Assembly: GCF_018919395.1 (NCBI RefSeq)
Contig: NZ_JAHLME010000001.1
Span: forward strand, 744,001 to 808,000
Direction of reading: 5' to 3'
DNA from: Geomonas azotofigens
Lineage (GTDB): Bacteria > Desulfobacterota > Desulfuromonadia > Geobacterales > Geobacteraceae
Length of the DNA: 64,000 bases
Part shown: one piece after another, positions 50,262-58,387 of the stretch
Layout of the letters: the number at the start of each line of letters is the position of its first letter
How positions within the stretch are numbered: position 1 is the stretch's first letter
Position numbers and translations under genes: made by a program
Notes under the pieces: model-generated
Told to the model about the DNA's origin: nothing
Database searches by the model: none
The model's input: the letters and a program-made list of their open reading frames with translations, nothing else

Positions 50262-51601
50262 GCCGTCACCTTCCCGGGGCTTTCGATCAGGTACTTGCTG
50301 CCCGGCTTTTCCTTGGCGCGGTCCTTGACCTTGGCGGCGGCCCTGGCGATGTCGACCGCCGAGGAGTACTGGTCCCTGCCGCAGATGATCACCGCGATGG
50401 AGATGGTCATCACCGGGAAGAAACGCTGCACGCCGTAGCGATCGCACCCCTCTATCCCTCCCTGCCTCAGGTCCTCCGGAGAGTAGTGTTTCAGCACCTC
50501 CGCGTTGAAATCGCTGATCACCGCTTCGCACAGCGGCGCGACCCGGTCCACGGGGACCACCATCACGAAATCGTCCCCCCCGACGTGCCCGACGAAACCG
50601 TCGCTGCCGCCGTGCTGCTTCACGGCCGCCTGAATCAGGTCGCCGGTGAGGCGGAGTAATTCGCTCCCCTTGGCATAGCCGTAATGGTCGCCGTAAGGCT
50701 TGAAGTTATCCAGGTCGGCGTAGCAGAAGGCGAAGGGGGAGCCGTCATGCAGGCGCTCCTCCAGTACCCGCTCGATGACGAAGTTGCCGGGAAGGCGGGT
50801 GAGTGGGCTGGCGTCCAGGCTCATCTGCTCGAGGACCTTGAGGCGGGCCGCCATGCTGGTGAAGTCCCGGGCCAGCTCGCTGATCTCGTCGCCGGAGGGG
50901 ACCTTGGGGTTGTAGTCGAAGTCCCCCGCCGCGATGCGGTGCGTCGCGCTCTGCAACTCGCGGATGGCGCCGAAGGTGCGGTAGGTGACGAAGGGGGCCA
51001 CGCCGATGGCGAGCAGGAAACCGGTGCAGGAGATGGCGACGGTCCACCAGATGGTTTGTTTTTGCTGCTCGTCCGCGCGGGAGAGCACCAGCTTCAGCAT
51101 GTCCTTGCGTTTGAGGTAGGAGGCGTCCACGGCGTTGAGCAGCTTGAGCGCCGACGACCGCATCGGTCCGGTGTTGCTGGTATGACCGGCGAAGAGCTCC
51201 TCGGCCGCGTTCTGGTAGGCGTGGTACAGCCCGTTCAACTGTTTCAGATCGCCCGTCGGTTTTCCTTTGCCCAACACGTCGAGGCTCGCCAACGCCTCCG
51301 CCTGGCGCTGGTGGAACAGGTCGATGAAGGCGGGATCCTTGAGGATGGCGTACTTGCCGGCGAAACTCTCCTGGCTTAAAAGCGAGGTGCGCAGCTCGAT
51401 CAGGGCGCTGATGACCGGGAGCTCGTTGTTGGCGATGCGACGGGTGATGTTGGTGCTGCGGTAGATATTATAGGAGGAGAAGACGAGCGCGGCCGCCGTG
51501 AACAGTGCCATGGCGGCATAACCAGCACTGATCTTCTGTATCAGGGAGAGCCCCGACAGGCTTACCCTCGAAGACTTTTTTGTCTCGATGGTTTCAGGCA
51601 T
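50258..51601 (-). CDS. Membrane GGDEF protein with divergent active site
   Basis: The 447-residue protein has transmembrane helices at about residues 26-45 and 185-206, a periplasmic helical sensor region between them, a HAMP linker (about 207-260) and a GGDEF domain (about 262-440). The signature is GGDDF (341-345) and the first metal aspartate is present (YADLDNF, D296). The residues that read guanine in PleD-type cyclases (Asn335 and Asp344 of PleD) align with Gly304 and Ala310 in FKPYGDHYGYAKGS. Activity or nucleotide choice is therefore uncertain. I chose ATG 51601, although its ribosome binding site is poor; a GTG at 51685 would overlap the kinase gene. Confidence 0.82.
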   Translation of the reverse strand: MPETIETKKSSRVSLSGLSLIQKISAGYAAMALFTAAALVFSSYNIYRSTNITRRIANNELPVISALIELRTSLLSQESFAGKYAILKDPAFIDLFHQRQAEALASLDVLGKGKPTGDLKQLNGLYHAYQNAAEELFAGHTSNTGPMRSSALKLLNAVDASYLKRKDMLKLVLSRADEQQKQTIWWTVAISCTGFLLAIGVAPFVTYRTFGAIRELQSATHRIAAGDFDYNPKVPSGDEISELARDFTSMAARLKVLEQMSLDASPLTRLPGNFVIERVLEERLHDGSPFAFCYADLDNFKPYGDHYGYAKGSELLRLTGDLIQAAVKQHGGSDGFVGHVGGDDFVMVVPVDRVAPLCEAVISDFNAEVLKHYSPEDLRQGGIEGCDRYGVQRFFPVMTISIAVIICGRDQYSSAVDIARAAAKVKDRAKEKPGSKYLIESPGKVTA

Positions 51602-51656
51602 GAGGTAGATATTAGGGGACTGAGCCGACAAAGTCAACGCGGTTGGCGCCGCTTCA

Positions 51657-52160
51657 TCAAGACACGCCGCATTGAGATATGACACGCGTGGCCGCCTCCT
51701 GCAGGTTCTCGCCGTGGAGCAGCACGATGCTGTGCGCGTACTTGTGATACAGCTCGAAGCGTTTCTGGTAGAGCTCCTCCAGTCCTCCCTCCCCCATGCC
51801 GACGATGCCGCGCGGTGCCGCCCTCGCGATGCGGACGTGCAGGTGCTGTATCGGGACGTCGAGAAAAACCACGGTGGATATGGCTGCCAGGTGACGCATG
51901 GCGGCGTCGGAGTAGACCACGCTGCCGCCAGTGGAGATGATGATGGGGCCCTCGCTGGGCAGCGCCAGCACGGTCTCCTCCTCGATGCGGGCGAATTCTT
52001 CGCTCCCGACCTGGTCCACCACCGCCTGGAGCTTCTTGCCGAAGCGCCTCTCGATGCAGTGATCAGTGTCGATAAAGCGCCACCCCAGGCGGGTGGCGAT
52101 GACCCTTCCGATGGCGCTCTTGCCCGACCCGGGCATCCCTATCAGCGTCAACCTGTTCAT
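51657..52160 (-). CDS. Shikimate kinase-like protein (AroK family, divergent)
   Basis: This 167-residue P-loop kinase has Walker A GMPGSGKSAIG (residues 8-18) and the DTD motif (FIDTDHCIE). Two shikimate-binding features differ from E. coli AroK: the FRxxE arginine is Ala (EEFARIEEE), and the GGG loop reads TGGSVV. The later arginines (APRG, QKRFELY) are present. It could be a true shikimate kinase or a paralogue with another substrate. It is the first gene of an operon with the GGDEF protein. ATG 52160 has AAAGGA upstream. Confidence 0.7.
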   Translation of the reverse strand: MNRLTLIGMPGSGKSAIGRVIATRLGWRFIDTDHCIERRFGKKLQAVVDQVGSEEFARIEEETVLALPSEGPIIISTGGSVVYSDAAMRHLAAISTVVFLDVPIQHLHVRIARAAPRGIVGMGEGGLEELYQKRFELYHKYAHSIVLLHGENLQEAATRVISQCGVS

Positions 52161-52594
52161 TTTGTTTCCTTTCGCGGTACCCGTCTCCAATGCGACTACA
52201 ACATCTTACCAGTTAGGGCGCGTCGTGGAACATGACACCATTAAATTTGTAGAAAAGTTTTTTAGGTTAGATATATTTAATCGTCGTGAAAATCCTGCCG
52301 GCGTGCGCCGCATCCGCGTCAGGCCCAACGCCCTGGAACATGCCCCTGAACCTGCCAGAACGGCACTTTGTTTCACGAATGGCTTCCGGTATAGAAATGC
52401 CGGCCAGCCCATTCGGAGGACCAGATGGACTGGCACCCATGGGACCGTAAGGATGGAAGTGTCGGGACAGAAAACGCTTGTCGGGGTGGAGCTGGCATCC
52501 ACCATGGCAGGGGAAGGCCACCACCCGGGGAAGGATGCTCACCCCTTGCAATCACGCCCCATCCGCTACCGTGAAGACAGAAAAGGAGAAACCT
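52161..52594. other. 434-bp intergenic region upstream of the DUF4402 locus
   Basis: It lies between divergent units (aroK-like on minus, DUF4402 on plus). An AT-rich tract at about 52235-52285 is the likely promoter zone; TTGTAG and TATATT are visible but 19 bp apart. The remainder is GC-rich. No riboswitch, RNA gene or convincing ORF was seen, although such a long leader could be regulatory. Confidence 0.5.
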
Positions 52595-53122
52595 ATGAGA
52601 CCAATAGCGAAGATCGCAGTCGTGGCAGGTTGTGCTGCAGTCGCGTGGGCTGCCGGAGCCGGCGTGGGTAACGCCGCGACGGCGCCGACCTCGGCAAGTG
52701 CGACGGTCGTGGTGCCGATCACCATCGGTACAGTGACGGACTTGAACTTCGGCAAGTTCGTATCCGGTGGCACCGGCGGGACCGTTGTGGTCAGCACCAC
52801 CGGGGCGCAATCGGTAACCGGCGGCGTCACCTCCACCGCCACCATGGCTACCACCGCCACCGCCGGCAATTTCAACATATCAGGTGAAAACGGCAGCTCA
52901 TACAGCGTCACGGTGCCGTCCACCGTCACCCTGTCCGGGGGCGGTGGACCGAACATGACCATGGACACGCTCGTTACCACGATCAACGGGGCTGCGGCCA
53001 GTTCGGGCACCTTTGGAGTTGCGGCAGATGTTCTCAAGATCGGCGCCACGCTGACGGTGGGCGCCTCCCAGGGAGCTGGCTTGTACAGCGGTACGTTTAA
53101 CCTGGTGGTGGATTACAACTAG
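52595..53122 (+). CDS. DUF4402 family putative fimbrial/surface subunit 1
   Basis: The 175-residue secreted protein has a signal peptide (residues 1-28, AGAGVGNAA). The mature part is Thr/Ser/Gly/Val-rich and beta-strand-like. It opens with the DUF4402 pattern DLNFGKFVSGGTGGTVVVS (about residues 48-66) and ends LYSGTFNLVVDYN. The family resembles pilin-like subunits of chaperone-usher systems. AAAGGAG precedes the ATG. The gene is followed by a hairpin and then a second subunit. Confidence 0.8.
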   Translation: MRPIAKIAVVAGCAAVAWAAGAGVGNAATAPTSASATVVVPITIGTVTDLNFGKFVSGGTGGTVVVSTTGAQSVTGGVTSTATMATTATAGNFNISGENGSSYSVTVPSTVTLSGGGGPNMTMDTLVTTINGAAASSGTFGVAADVLKIGATLTVGASQGAGLYSGTFNLVVDYN

Positions 53123-53139
53123 TCGTAGGTGCCACTCAC

Positions 53140-53177
53140 GGCAAGGGGGGCGGGAATCACGCTCCCCTTGCCTTTTG
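53140..53177 (+). terminator. Hairpin between the two DUF4402 genes, possible attenuator
   Basis: GGCAAGGGG (53140-53148) pairs with CCCCTTGCC (53164-53172), followed by TTTT. Placed after the first subunit gene, it could make that subunit more abundant than the downstream products. Confidence 0.6.
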
Positions 53178-53206
53178 CGCGACACGTGACGGGGCGGAGG
53201 GAGACG

Positions 53207-53677
53207 GTGATACGCTCGATGGGGCTTCCGGCAAAGTTCGGGGCCATCTTCCTGATGCTGTGGCTTGCCGCAGCGGAACCGGCATTCGCTGCGCCGACGT
53301 CGGTGACCAAAAACCAGGACATCAACTTCGGCAAGGTGGTGGGGGGGGCGGGGCGCTCGGGAACGGTAACCATCAGCCCGTACGGGGGGAGAATCTATAC
53401 CGGCAGCGTCATGCCTTTGGGGACGGCGTTCTCAGCGGCAAGCTACACCATTGCCGGGACCGCTGGGAAGAACTACACCATAACCCTGCCAGCCAGCGTC
53501 ACCATTAACGCCGGCCCGGACCAGATGACCATCACCTCCCTGACCGCCTCGGTGCCGCTGGCTGGCGTCATTCCGGCAGCTGGGGTGCTGTCCTTCGCGG
53601 TGGGGGGCACCTTGAACGTGAATAGTGTGCAGAGAAACACCCTGTACAGCGGTAACCTGACAGTCTCAGTTAAATAG
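53207..53677 (+). CDS. DUF4402 family putative fimbrial/surface subunit 2
   Basis: The 156-residue secreted protein has a signal peptide (about residues 1-28, LAAAEPAFAAP), the motif DINFGKVVGGAGRSGTVTIS and a C-terminal strand LYSGNLTVSVK like subunit 1. It is clearly a paralogue of it but diverged. The likely start is GTG 53207 behind GGAGG; ATG 53219 is an alternative. Confidence 0.78.
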   Translation: MIRSMGLPAKFGAIFLMLWLAAAEPAFAAPTSVTKNQDINFGKVVGGAGRSGTVTISPYGGRIYTGSVMPLGTAFSAASYTIAGTAGKNYTITLPASVTINAGPDQMTITSLTASVPLAGVIPAAGVLSFAVGGTLNVNSVQRNTLYSGNLTVSVK

Positions 53678-53686
53678 GAGGTATAG

Positions 53687-54517
53687 GTGAAGTTGCTGTT
53701 AGCCAAATCATTGATCTTTCTGTTCACCGCTTCGAATGTCATCGTGATGACGCCTACCGTGACGGTGGTCGCAGCGGACCTGATGGTGTATCCGACGCGG
53801 GTGGTCATGACCGACAGGCAGCGTACCAGCCAGGTTGACATAATCAACGCCGGGGCCTCGCAGGCCACCTACAAGATCACCATGGTGAGGAAGCGGATGA
53901 CGGAAACAGGTGATTTTACGGAAGTCGTCACGCCAGAAAAAGAGGAGAAGTTCGCGGACGAGGTGGTGAAGTATTCCCCACGCCAGGTGACCCTGCTGCC
54001 AGGCGGCGGACAGACCATCCGCATCATGTTCAAGGTCCCGCCCGACCTCGATCCTGGCGAATACCGGTCACACCTGCAGTTCACCAAGGCCGCCCCCGCC
54101 ATCACCGCGCTCCCGGAGAACGAGCAAGAGGAGCCCGGCGTCATTAAGATGAACATCGTGGCCAACGTCGGCATCTCCATTCCGGTCATAGCCCGGCACG
54201 GCGATCTGCAAGCCCGCGTCGCCATCGATACCAAGTCGGTCACGCTGAAGCCTGGCGGGGAGAAGCAGCAGCTGCTCTCGTTCACCATGCTCCGGTCCGG
54301 CACCAGGTCGGTTTACGGCGACGTCGCCGCCTACCGCGGGGAGGAGAAGGTTGCCGAAGGTAAGGGATTCGCAATCTATACCCCCAATACGGTGCGCAAG
54401 GTGGCCATAGTCGTGCCGGAAAACTCGCGTCTCAGAAGCGGCGACACCGTACGCCTGGTCTTCACCGAGCGTGACGAAAAAAAGCCCCTCACCGAGACAG
54501 CCGTCGTCATTCCCTAG
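53687..54517 (+). CDS. Periplasmic pilus-assembly chaperone (PapD-like)
   Basis: The 276-residue protein has a signal peptide (residues 1-30), then two Ig-like beta domains. The first has VVYPTRVVMTDRQRTSQVDIIN-like sequence (about 33-54; positions 33-54 include MVYPTRVVM) and PRQVTLLPGGGQTIRI. The strand GEYRSHLQF (about 124-132) corresponds to the chaperone G1/F1 region. The second domain ends near RLVFTERDEKK. It would deliver DUF4402 subunits to the usher. The GTG start 53687 has GGAGG upstream. Only 3 bp separate it from the usher-like gene. Confidence 0.8.
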   Translation: MKLLLAKSLIFLFTASNVIVMTPTVTVVAADLMVYPTRVVMTDRQRTSQVDIINAGASQATYKITMVRKRMTETGDFTEVVTPEKEEKFADEVVKYSPRQVTLLPGGGQTIRIMFKVPPDLDPGEYRSHLQFTKAAPAITALPENEQEEPGVIKMNIVANVGISIPVIARHGDLQARVAIDTKSVTLKPGGEKQQLLSFTMLRSGTRSVYGDVAAYRGEEKVAEGKGFAIYTPNTVRKVAIVVPENSRLRSGDTVRLVFTERDEKKPLTETAVVIP

Positions 54518-54520
54518 CAG

Positions 54521-57238
54521 ATGCTTCCCCACGCGGGCGCTCATACCTCGCGGGTTTCCGCCTGGCTGGCGCTGCTCCTCCTCCTTGCCCACCTCCTCAT
54601 GAGGCCTGCCCCGTGTCTTGCCGCCGCCGAGGCGGAGCGTCCGGCCACCCCCGACCAGGAACTGGTAGTCGCGCTGGAACTGGACAAGGAAACATTGACT
54701 GACAGCTTTCTGCTCACCGAGAGAAACGGCCAGATCTTCATCCCGGTCTGTTCCCTGGTCCAGGCCCTGTCCCTGGCCGTCAGCTGTGACAAGGACCGGG
54801 CTTTCGGCTTCGTGCTGAGCCAAGAGCGCCCATTCGTCATCGACCTGGACGAGGGGTACACCGTCCACGGCAGGGAATCGTTCTCCATCAACGGCGAGGC
54901 TTTCGTTCAGAAGGGGGAGATCCTGGTGAATTCCGGCGCCCTGTCGAGGTGGTTGCCGGTGGATTTCAACCTGCGTCGCGAGACCTTGACGCTGGAACTC
55001 AGGGCACGGGAACCGCTACCACTGCAGGCTGCCAGGAAACGGCGCGGTTTCCTCCGACCCAAGGCTAGTGAGGAGGTCAGGCGGTACCCGGACCTCACCG
55101 CGCCCAGGCGCGGCATAGCCGTCCCCGCGCTGGACCTGGCTACGCAATTGAGCATGTCGTCGGACGGCAACAAGGGCGATCGCGGCAGGATGCTGAACTC
55201 GCTGGACCTCTACGGCGACCTGCTCCACATGACCGGCGAGGCCCATATCCTCGCCGACGGTGAGGATCTGAGACGGCTGGACTTCACCCTTTCGCGCCGC
55301 AGCGCGTCGGGCTACCGCGCCGGGCCGTTGTGGTTCAACCAAGTGGCGCTCGGCTCGAACCAAGCCCCCTACGTGGACGGGGTGGGAGCATCGATCAAAC
55401 CGATGTACGGGCTCTACCTCTCGAACCGCCCCCTGCTGGGTGGCGGCCATTTCCTCACCCACGACATTCACGGCCGACTTCCCCCCGGCTGGGATGCGGA
55501 ACTCTTCCACAACGGCACCCAGATCCGCTACCAGCCCCCAACCGCCGAAGGGATGTACCATTTCGTCAACCTGCGCGTCTTTTACGGCGTCAACAGTTTC
55601 AAGGTGGTCCTGCATGGCCCCTTCGGAGAGCGCAAGGAATCGGAGGAGGTCTTTGTTTCGGACGCCACCACTCCCAGCGGCGAGGTGCTCTACTCCCTCT
55701 CGGCCGGATGGCGCAGCGGCCTCGGGCGGTATGACGAGACGGAATGGGGCCGTGCCGACTCCAACCTCACCTTCACCTCGGATTTCGGTATGACCCGCAG
55801 CCTGACCGGATCGCTCCTGGTGGTGAGAGATACCGAGCACCCGACCGGCGGGAGGGAGTATTTCGGGGTTGGGGTCAGGACGGCCGTCGCCTTCACCCTG
55901 CTCTCGTTGGAGGTGATCCAGGCAGTGGGTGAGGGAGGGATGAACGGACAGTTGCTCAGTTTCAAATCCAGCAGCCGCAGCCTCTTCGGGCTGAACCTCG
56001 AGCTGGTGCAGCGTTTTTTTCACGATTACCAATCGCCCCAGTTCTACCATCAGAGCGACCCGTTGCGCACCCTGACCAGCGCCAGGGGCAACTCGTCCTT
56101 CACCATCATCGATCAGATACGTGTCCCCTACTCGGTGGAACTGGGCTTCGGCACCAGGAAGTCGGGAGAGTCCGAGATCACCTCGCAAGGGCGGATCTCC
56201 GGTGGCTGGAACGGCTGGAGCGGCACGCTGCAGGGTGACCTGTCCCGCCTGAAGGGGACCACGTACGCCGCCGGACAGCTGCAGGTCAGCACCCGGCTCA
56301 GCGAGGTCAGCGTCAGGGGGGAGGCGGGGTACGCCTTCGCGCCGACGTCGAGGCTCGGGAGCATCAATGTCAGCGCCGATGTGGAGCTCAACCGAGGCAT
56401 GCAATTGAATGCGGCGCTGTTCCATGATCCGGTGGAGCGGATTACGGGGCTGCGCGCCGGGGTGTCGAAGCGTCTGGGGCGGGTTGGCTACACCCTGGCG
56501 GCGCGTGGCAGCACCGATGGCGCCTACGGCTTCGATGTCGGGGTGCGCACTTCGCTCGCCCCCGGTCCCGAGGGGCAGGTGCTGGCATCCGCGGAGCCGC
56601 TGGCTCCCTACGGCATGATCGCGGTCTCCACGACGCTGGCGGCGGGCGACGGCGTGAAGAGCCCGCTCCCCGGCGTGGCGATCCTGTTGAACGGCAGCCG
56701 GGCCAAGGGGATCGTCGGGGGGGCGGGCACCCAGGTGATTGGATTCCTGCAGCCGGACGTGCCGGTCGACGTGACGGTCGACATGACTTCGGTGGAGGAT
56801 CCCTTCATGGTCGTTCTCGAGGAGGGGTGCCGGGTCGTGCCCAGAGCGGGGGTGGTGGCCAGGTGCGACTTCACCATGACCAGTGGCGGTGAAATCGACG
56901 GCACCGTGCTGGTGCGTCTGGGGCGGGGGAACGAAGTTCCCATCAAGGGGGTGCGGGTGGAGTTGCTGCGGGAAGGGGGGGGCGACCAGGCGCTGGAGAC
57001 GGCGCTATCCCAGGAAAGCGGTTATTACCTTTTCAAGACGGTGAAGCCGGGGAGGTATCTGGTGCGGATCTCCCGGGACGAGGAAAAGAGGTTGAAAGCG
57101 GCCGTCTCGGCGCCGCGCTTGGTTACCATGCCCCCCGGCGGGGACATGGTTTCAGGGATAGACTTCGTGCTCGAATCGGCCGCTGCGGCGCCGGGGCGGG
57201 TCATCGACGACTCGGCGCCGGTTTTGAACCAGGAGTAG
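54521..57238 (+). CDS. Usher-like outer-membrane protein with C-terminal regulatory-type domain
   Basis: The 905-residue protein has a signal peptide (about residues 1-36). An N-terminal domain of about 150 residues (IFIPVCSLVQAL, INGEAFVQKGEILVNSGALSRWLP) resembles the early part of archaic ushers, where it reads as SPOR/DUF-type beta repeats. A long strand-rich barrel follows (about 190-700, YFGVGVRTAVAF, YTLAARGSTDGAYGFDVGV), then a C-terminal carboxypeptidase-regulatory-like domain (about 800-890, GGEIDGTVLVRLG, SGYYLFKTVKPGRYLVRI). It lacks clear hallmarks of the classical PapC type. It likely exports the DUF4402 subunits, by inference from the operon. Stop and start of chaperone and usher nearly abut. 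Confidence 0.75.
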   Translation: MLPHAGAHTSRVSAWLALLLLLAHLLMRPAPCLAAAEAERPATPDQELVVALELDKETLTDSFLLTERNGQIFIPVCSLVQALSLAVSCDKDRAFGFVLSQERPFVIDLDEGYTVHGRESFSINGEAFVQKGEILVNSGALSRWLPVDFNLRRETLTLELRAREPLPLQAARKRRGFLRPKASEEVRRYPDLTAPRRGIAVPALDLATQLSMSSDGNKGDRGRMLNSLDLYGDLLHMTGEAHILADGEDLRRLDFTLSRRSASGYRAGPLWFNQVALGSNQAPYVDGVGASIKPMYGLYLSNRPLLGGGHFLTHDIHGRLPPGWDAELFHNGTQIRYQPPTAEGMYHFVNLRVFYGVNSFKVVLHGPFGERKESEEVFVSDATTPSGEVLYSLSAGWRSGLGRYDETEWGRADSNLTFTSDFGMTRSLTGSLLVVRDTEHPTGGREYFGVGVRTAVAFTLLSLEVIQAVGEGGMNGQLLSFKSSSRSLFGLNLELVQRFFHDYQSPQFYHQSDPLRTLTSARGNSSFTIIDQIRVPYSVELGFGTRKSGESEITSQGRISGGWNGWSGTLQGDLSRLKGTTYAAGQLQVSTRLSEVSVRGEAGYAFAPTSRLGSINVSADVELNRGMQLNAALFHDPVERITGLRAGVSKRLGRVGYTLAARGSTDGAYGFDVGVRTSLAPGPEGQVLASAEPLAPYGMIAVSTTLAAGDGVKSPLPGVAILLNGSRAKGIVGGAGTQVIGFLQPDVPVDVTVDMTSVEDPFMVVLEEGCRVVPRAGVVARCDFTMTSGGEIDGTVLVRLGRGNEVPIKGVRVELLREGGGDQALETALSQESGYYLFKTVKPGRYLVRISRDEEKRLKAAVSAPRLVTMPPGGDMVSGIDFVLESAAAAPGRVIDDSAPVLNQE

Positions 57239-57244
57239 GGTACC

Positions 57245-57553
57245 TTAATTCCTGGCGGGGAGCAGGGTCGCCTCCAGCAGGTCGCGCAGGTACTTGTCCG
57301 AGCCGGATTCCCGGTTCACGATGGTCTTTCTTTCCCGGCGGGAGATCAGGATGGCAAGGTGCTCGGCGGCCTCCGCGGTTCCCCCCGCTATGGAGGCGGA
57401 GAGCTGGCAGAGAATCTGGACCGGCAGGCCGTTTCTGAAGCCCTGCACCAGCTTGGCGATCTCCTCGTGGCGCTGCTCGTAGCTCCAGGTCTGGTAGACC
57501 TCGTCGCCGATGTTGTTCAACTTCCCCTGTATGCCCGCCAGCTTGTTCAGCAT
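57245..57553 (-). CDS. Hypothetical protein, 102 residues
   Basis: I do not recognise this small soluble helical protein (MLNKLAGIQGKLNNIGDE start, LISRRERKTIV near residue 70). ATG 57553 has AGGAG 6 bases upstream. It is the third gene of a minus-strand unit after the rhomboid-like gene and ends 6 bp from the convergent usher gene. Confidence 0.65.
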   Translation of the reverse strand: MLNKLAGIQGKLNNIGDEVYQTWSYEQRHEEIAKLVQGFRNGLPVQILCQLSASIAGGTAEAAEHLAILISRRERKTIVNRESGSDKYLRDLLEATLLPARN

Positions 57554-57601
57554 CTGCTTCTCCTGTAACGCAGCGGGGCGCGCGCCCCGCGTGCGGCGTG
57601 A

Positions 57602-58387
57602 TCATTTCTTGTGGTCGTGGCTGAAGATGTGGTCCCTGCAGTAGCCGTACTGGCCGTTGCATTTCGGGCAGTAGCGGAAGTCCATGTCGGGGTGGGTCTT
57701 TTCCGTGATGCCGCAGGTGGTGCACTTGTGCACCAGTTCCTTCTCCCGGAACTGCAGTCCACCCACCTTCTTGGTGAGCTGCCTCTTGCCGTGGCGCAGG
57801 TTGAGGTAGATGTCGTTGGCGAAGAAGATCAGGTAGTTGGTGATCGCGGCCAGGACCATGACCCGGGAGGGCCAGCCGCCGACGATGATCTGGTAGGCGT
57901 AGCCGAGCCAGGTCAAAAGGGCAAGCCACTTGATGCGCACCGGGATCACGAAAAAGAGCAGGATCTGGAATTCCGGGAACAGCGTGGCGAAGGCGAGGAA
58001 GACCGAGCCGGCGAGGAACGCGTTGCTGACCGGGTACGCCGGGACCAGGAAGGACGCCGCGAAGGTGATCAGGCCGCCGAGCACCAGGTAGGCGTTGTAG
58101 CGGAAGGCCCCCCAGTGCTCCTCGAGGGTCGAGCCGAGCATGTAGAAGAAGTACCAGGCGATCAGGGTGAAGATGATGCTGGACTGGGGAGGATCGAACG
58201 GGATGGTAAAGACACGCCACCACTCCCCGGACAGGAACAGCTGCGCGGAGAAGTAGGTCGCCATCCGGTCCAGCTTCCCGGTCATGTACATGAGGTAGAA
58301 GAACGACTGCCCCGCGATCAGGTAGAGCGTCAGGTTCGGGATCGCGTAGCGGCCAATCTTTCTATCCAGGCGGTCAATAAATTTCAT
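57602..58387 (-). CDS. Rhomboid-like membrane protein with C-terminal zinc ribbon, probably non-catalytic
   Basis: The 261-residue protein has about six hydrophobic helices, including the rhomboid L1 loop pattern (LSGEWWRVFTIPFDPP). The position expected to carry GxSG reads FLAGSVFLAFATLFPE, without the G-x-S-G serine motif, and a clear catalytic histidine is not visible, so it looks like a pseudoprotease of the family. The C-terminal tail has CTTCG and CPKC, a zinc ribbon. Its ATG lies inside the 3' end of the upstream gene (14-bp overlap), which suggests translational coupling. Confidence 0.72.
   Translation of the reverse strand: MKFIDRLDRKIGRYAIPNLTLYLIAGQSFFYLMYMTGKLDRMATYFSAQLFLSGEWWRVFTIPFDPPQSSIIFTLIAWYFFYMLGSTLEEHWGAFRYNAYLVLGGLITFAASFLVPAYPVSNAFLAGSVFLAFATLFPEFQILLFFVIPVRIKWLALLTWLGYAYQIIVGGWPSRVMVLAAITNYLIFFANDIYLNLRHGKRQLTKKVGGLQFREKELVHKCTTCGITEKTHPDMDFRYCPKCNGQYGYCRDHIFSHDHKK

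Noticed and set aside
52267-52551. Small minus-strand frame in the gap before the DUF4402 genes
   Set aside because: No ribosome binding site and no coherent domain; Cys/Pro/Gly/Arg composition looks random.
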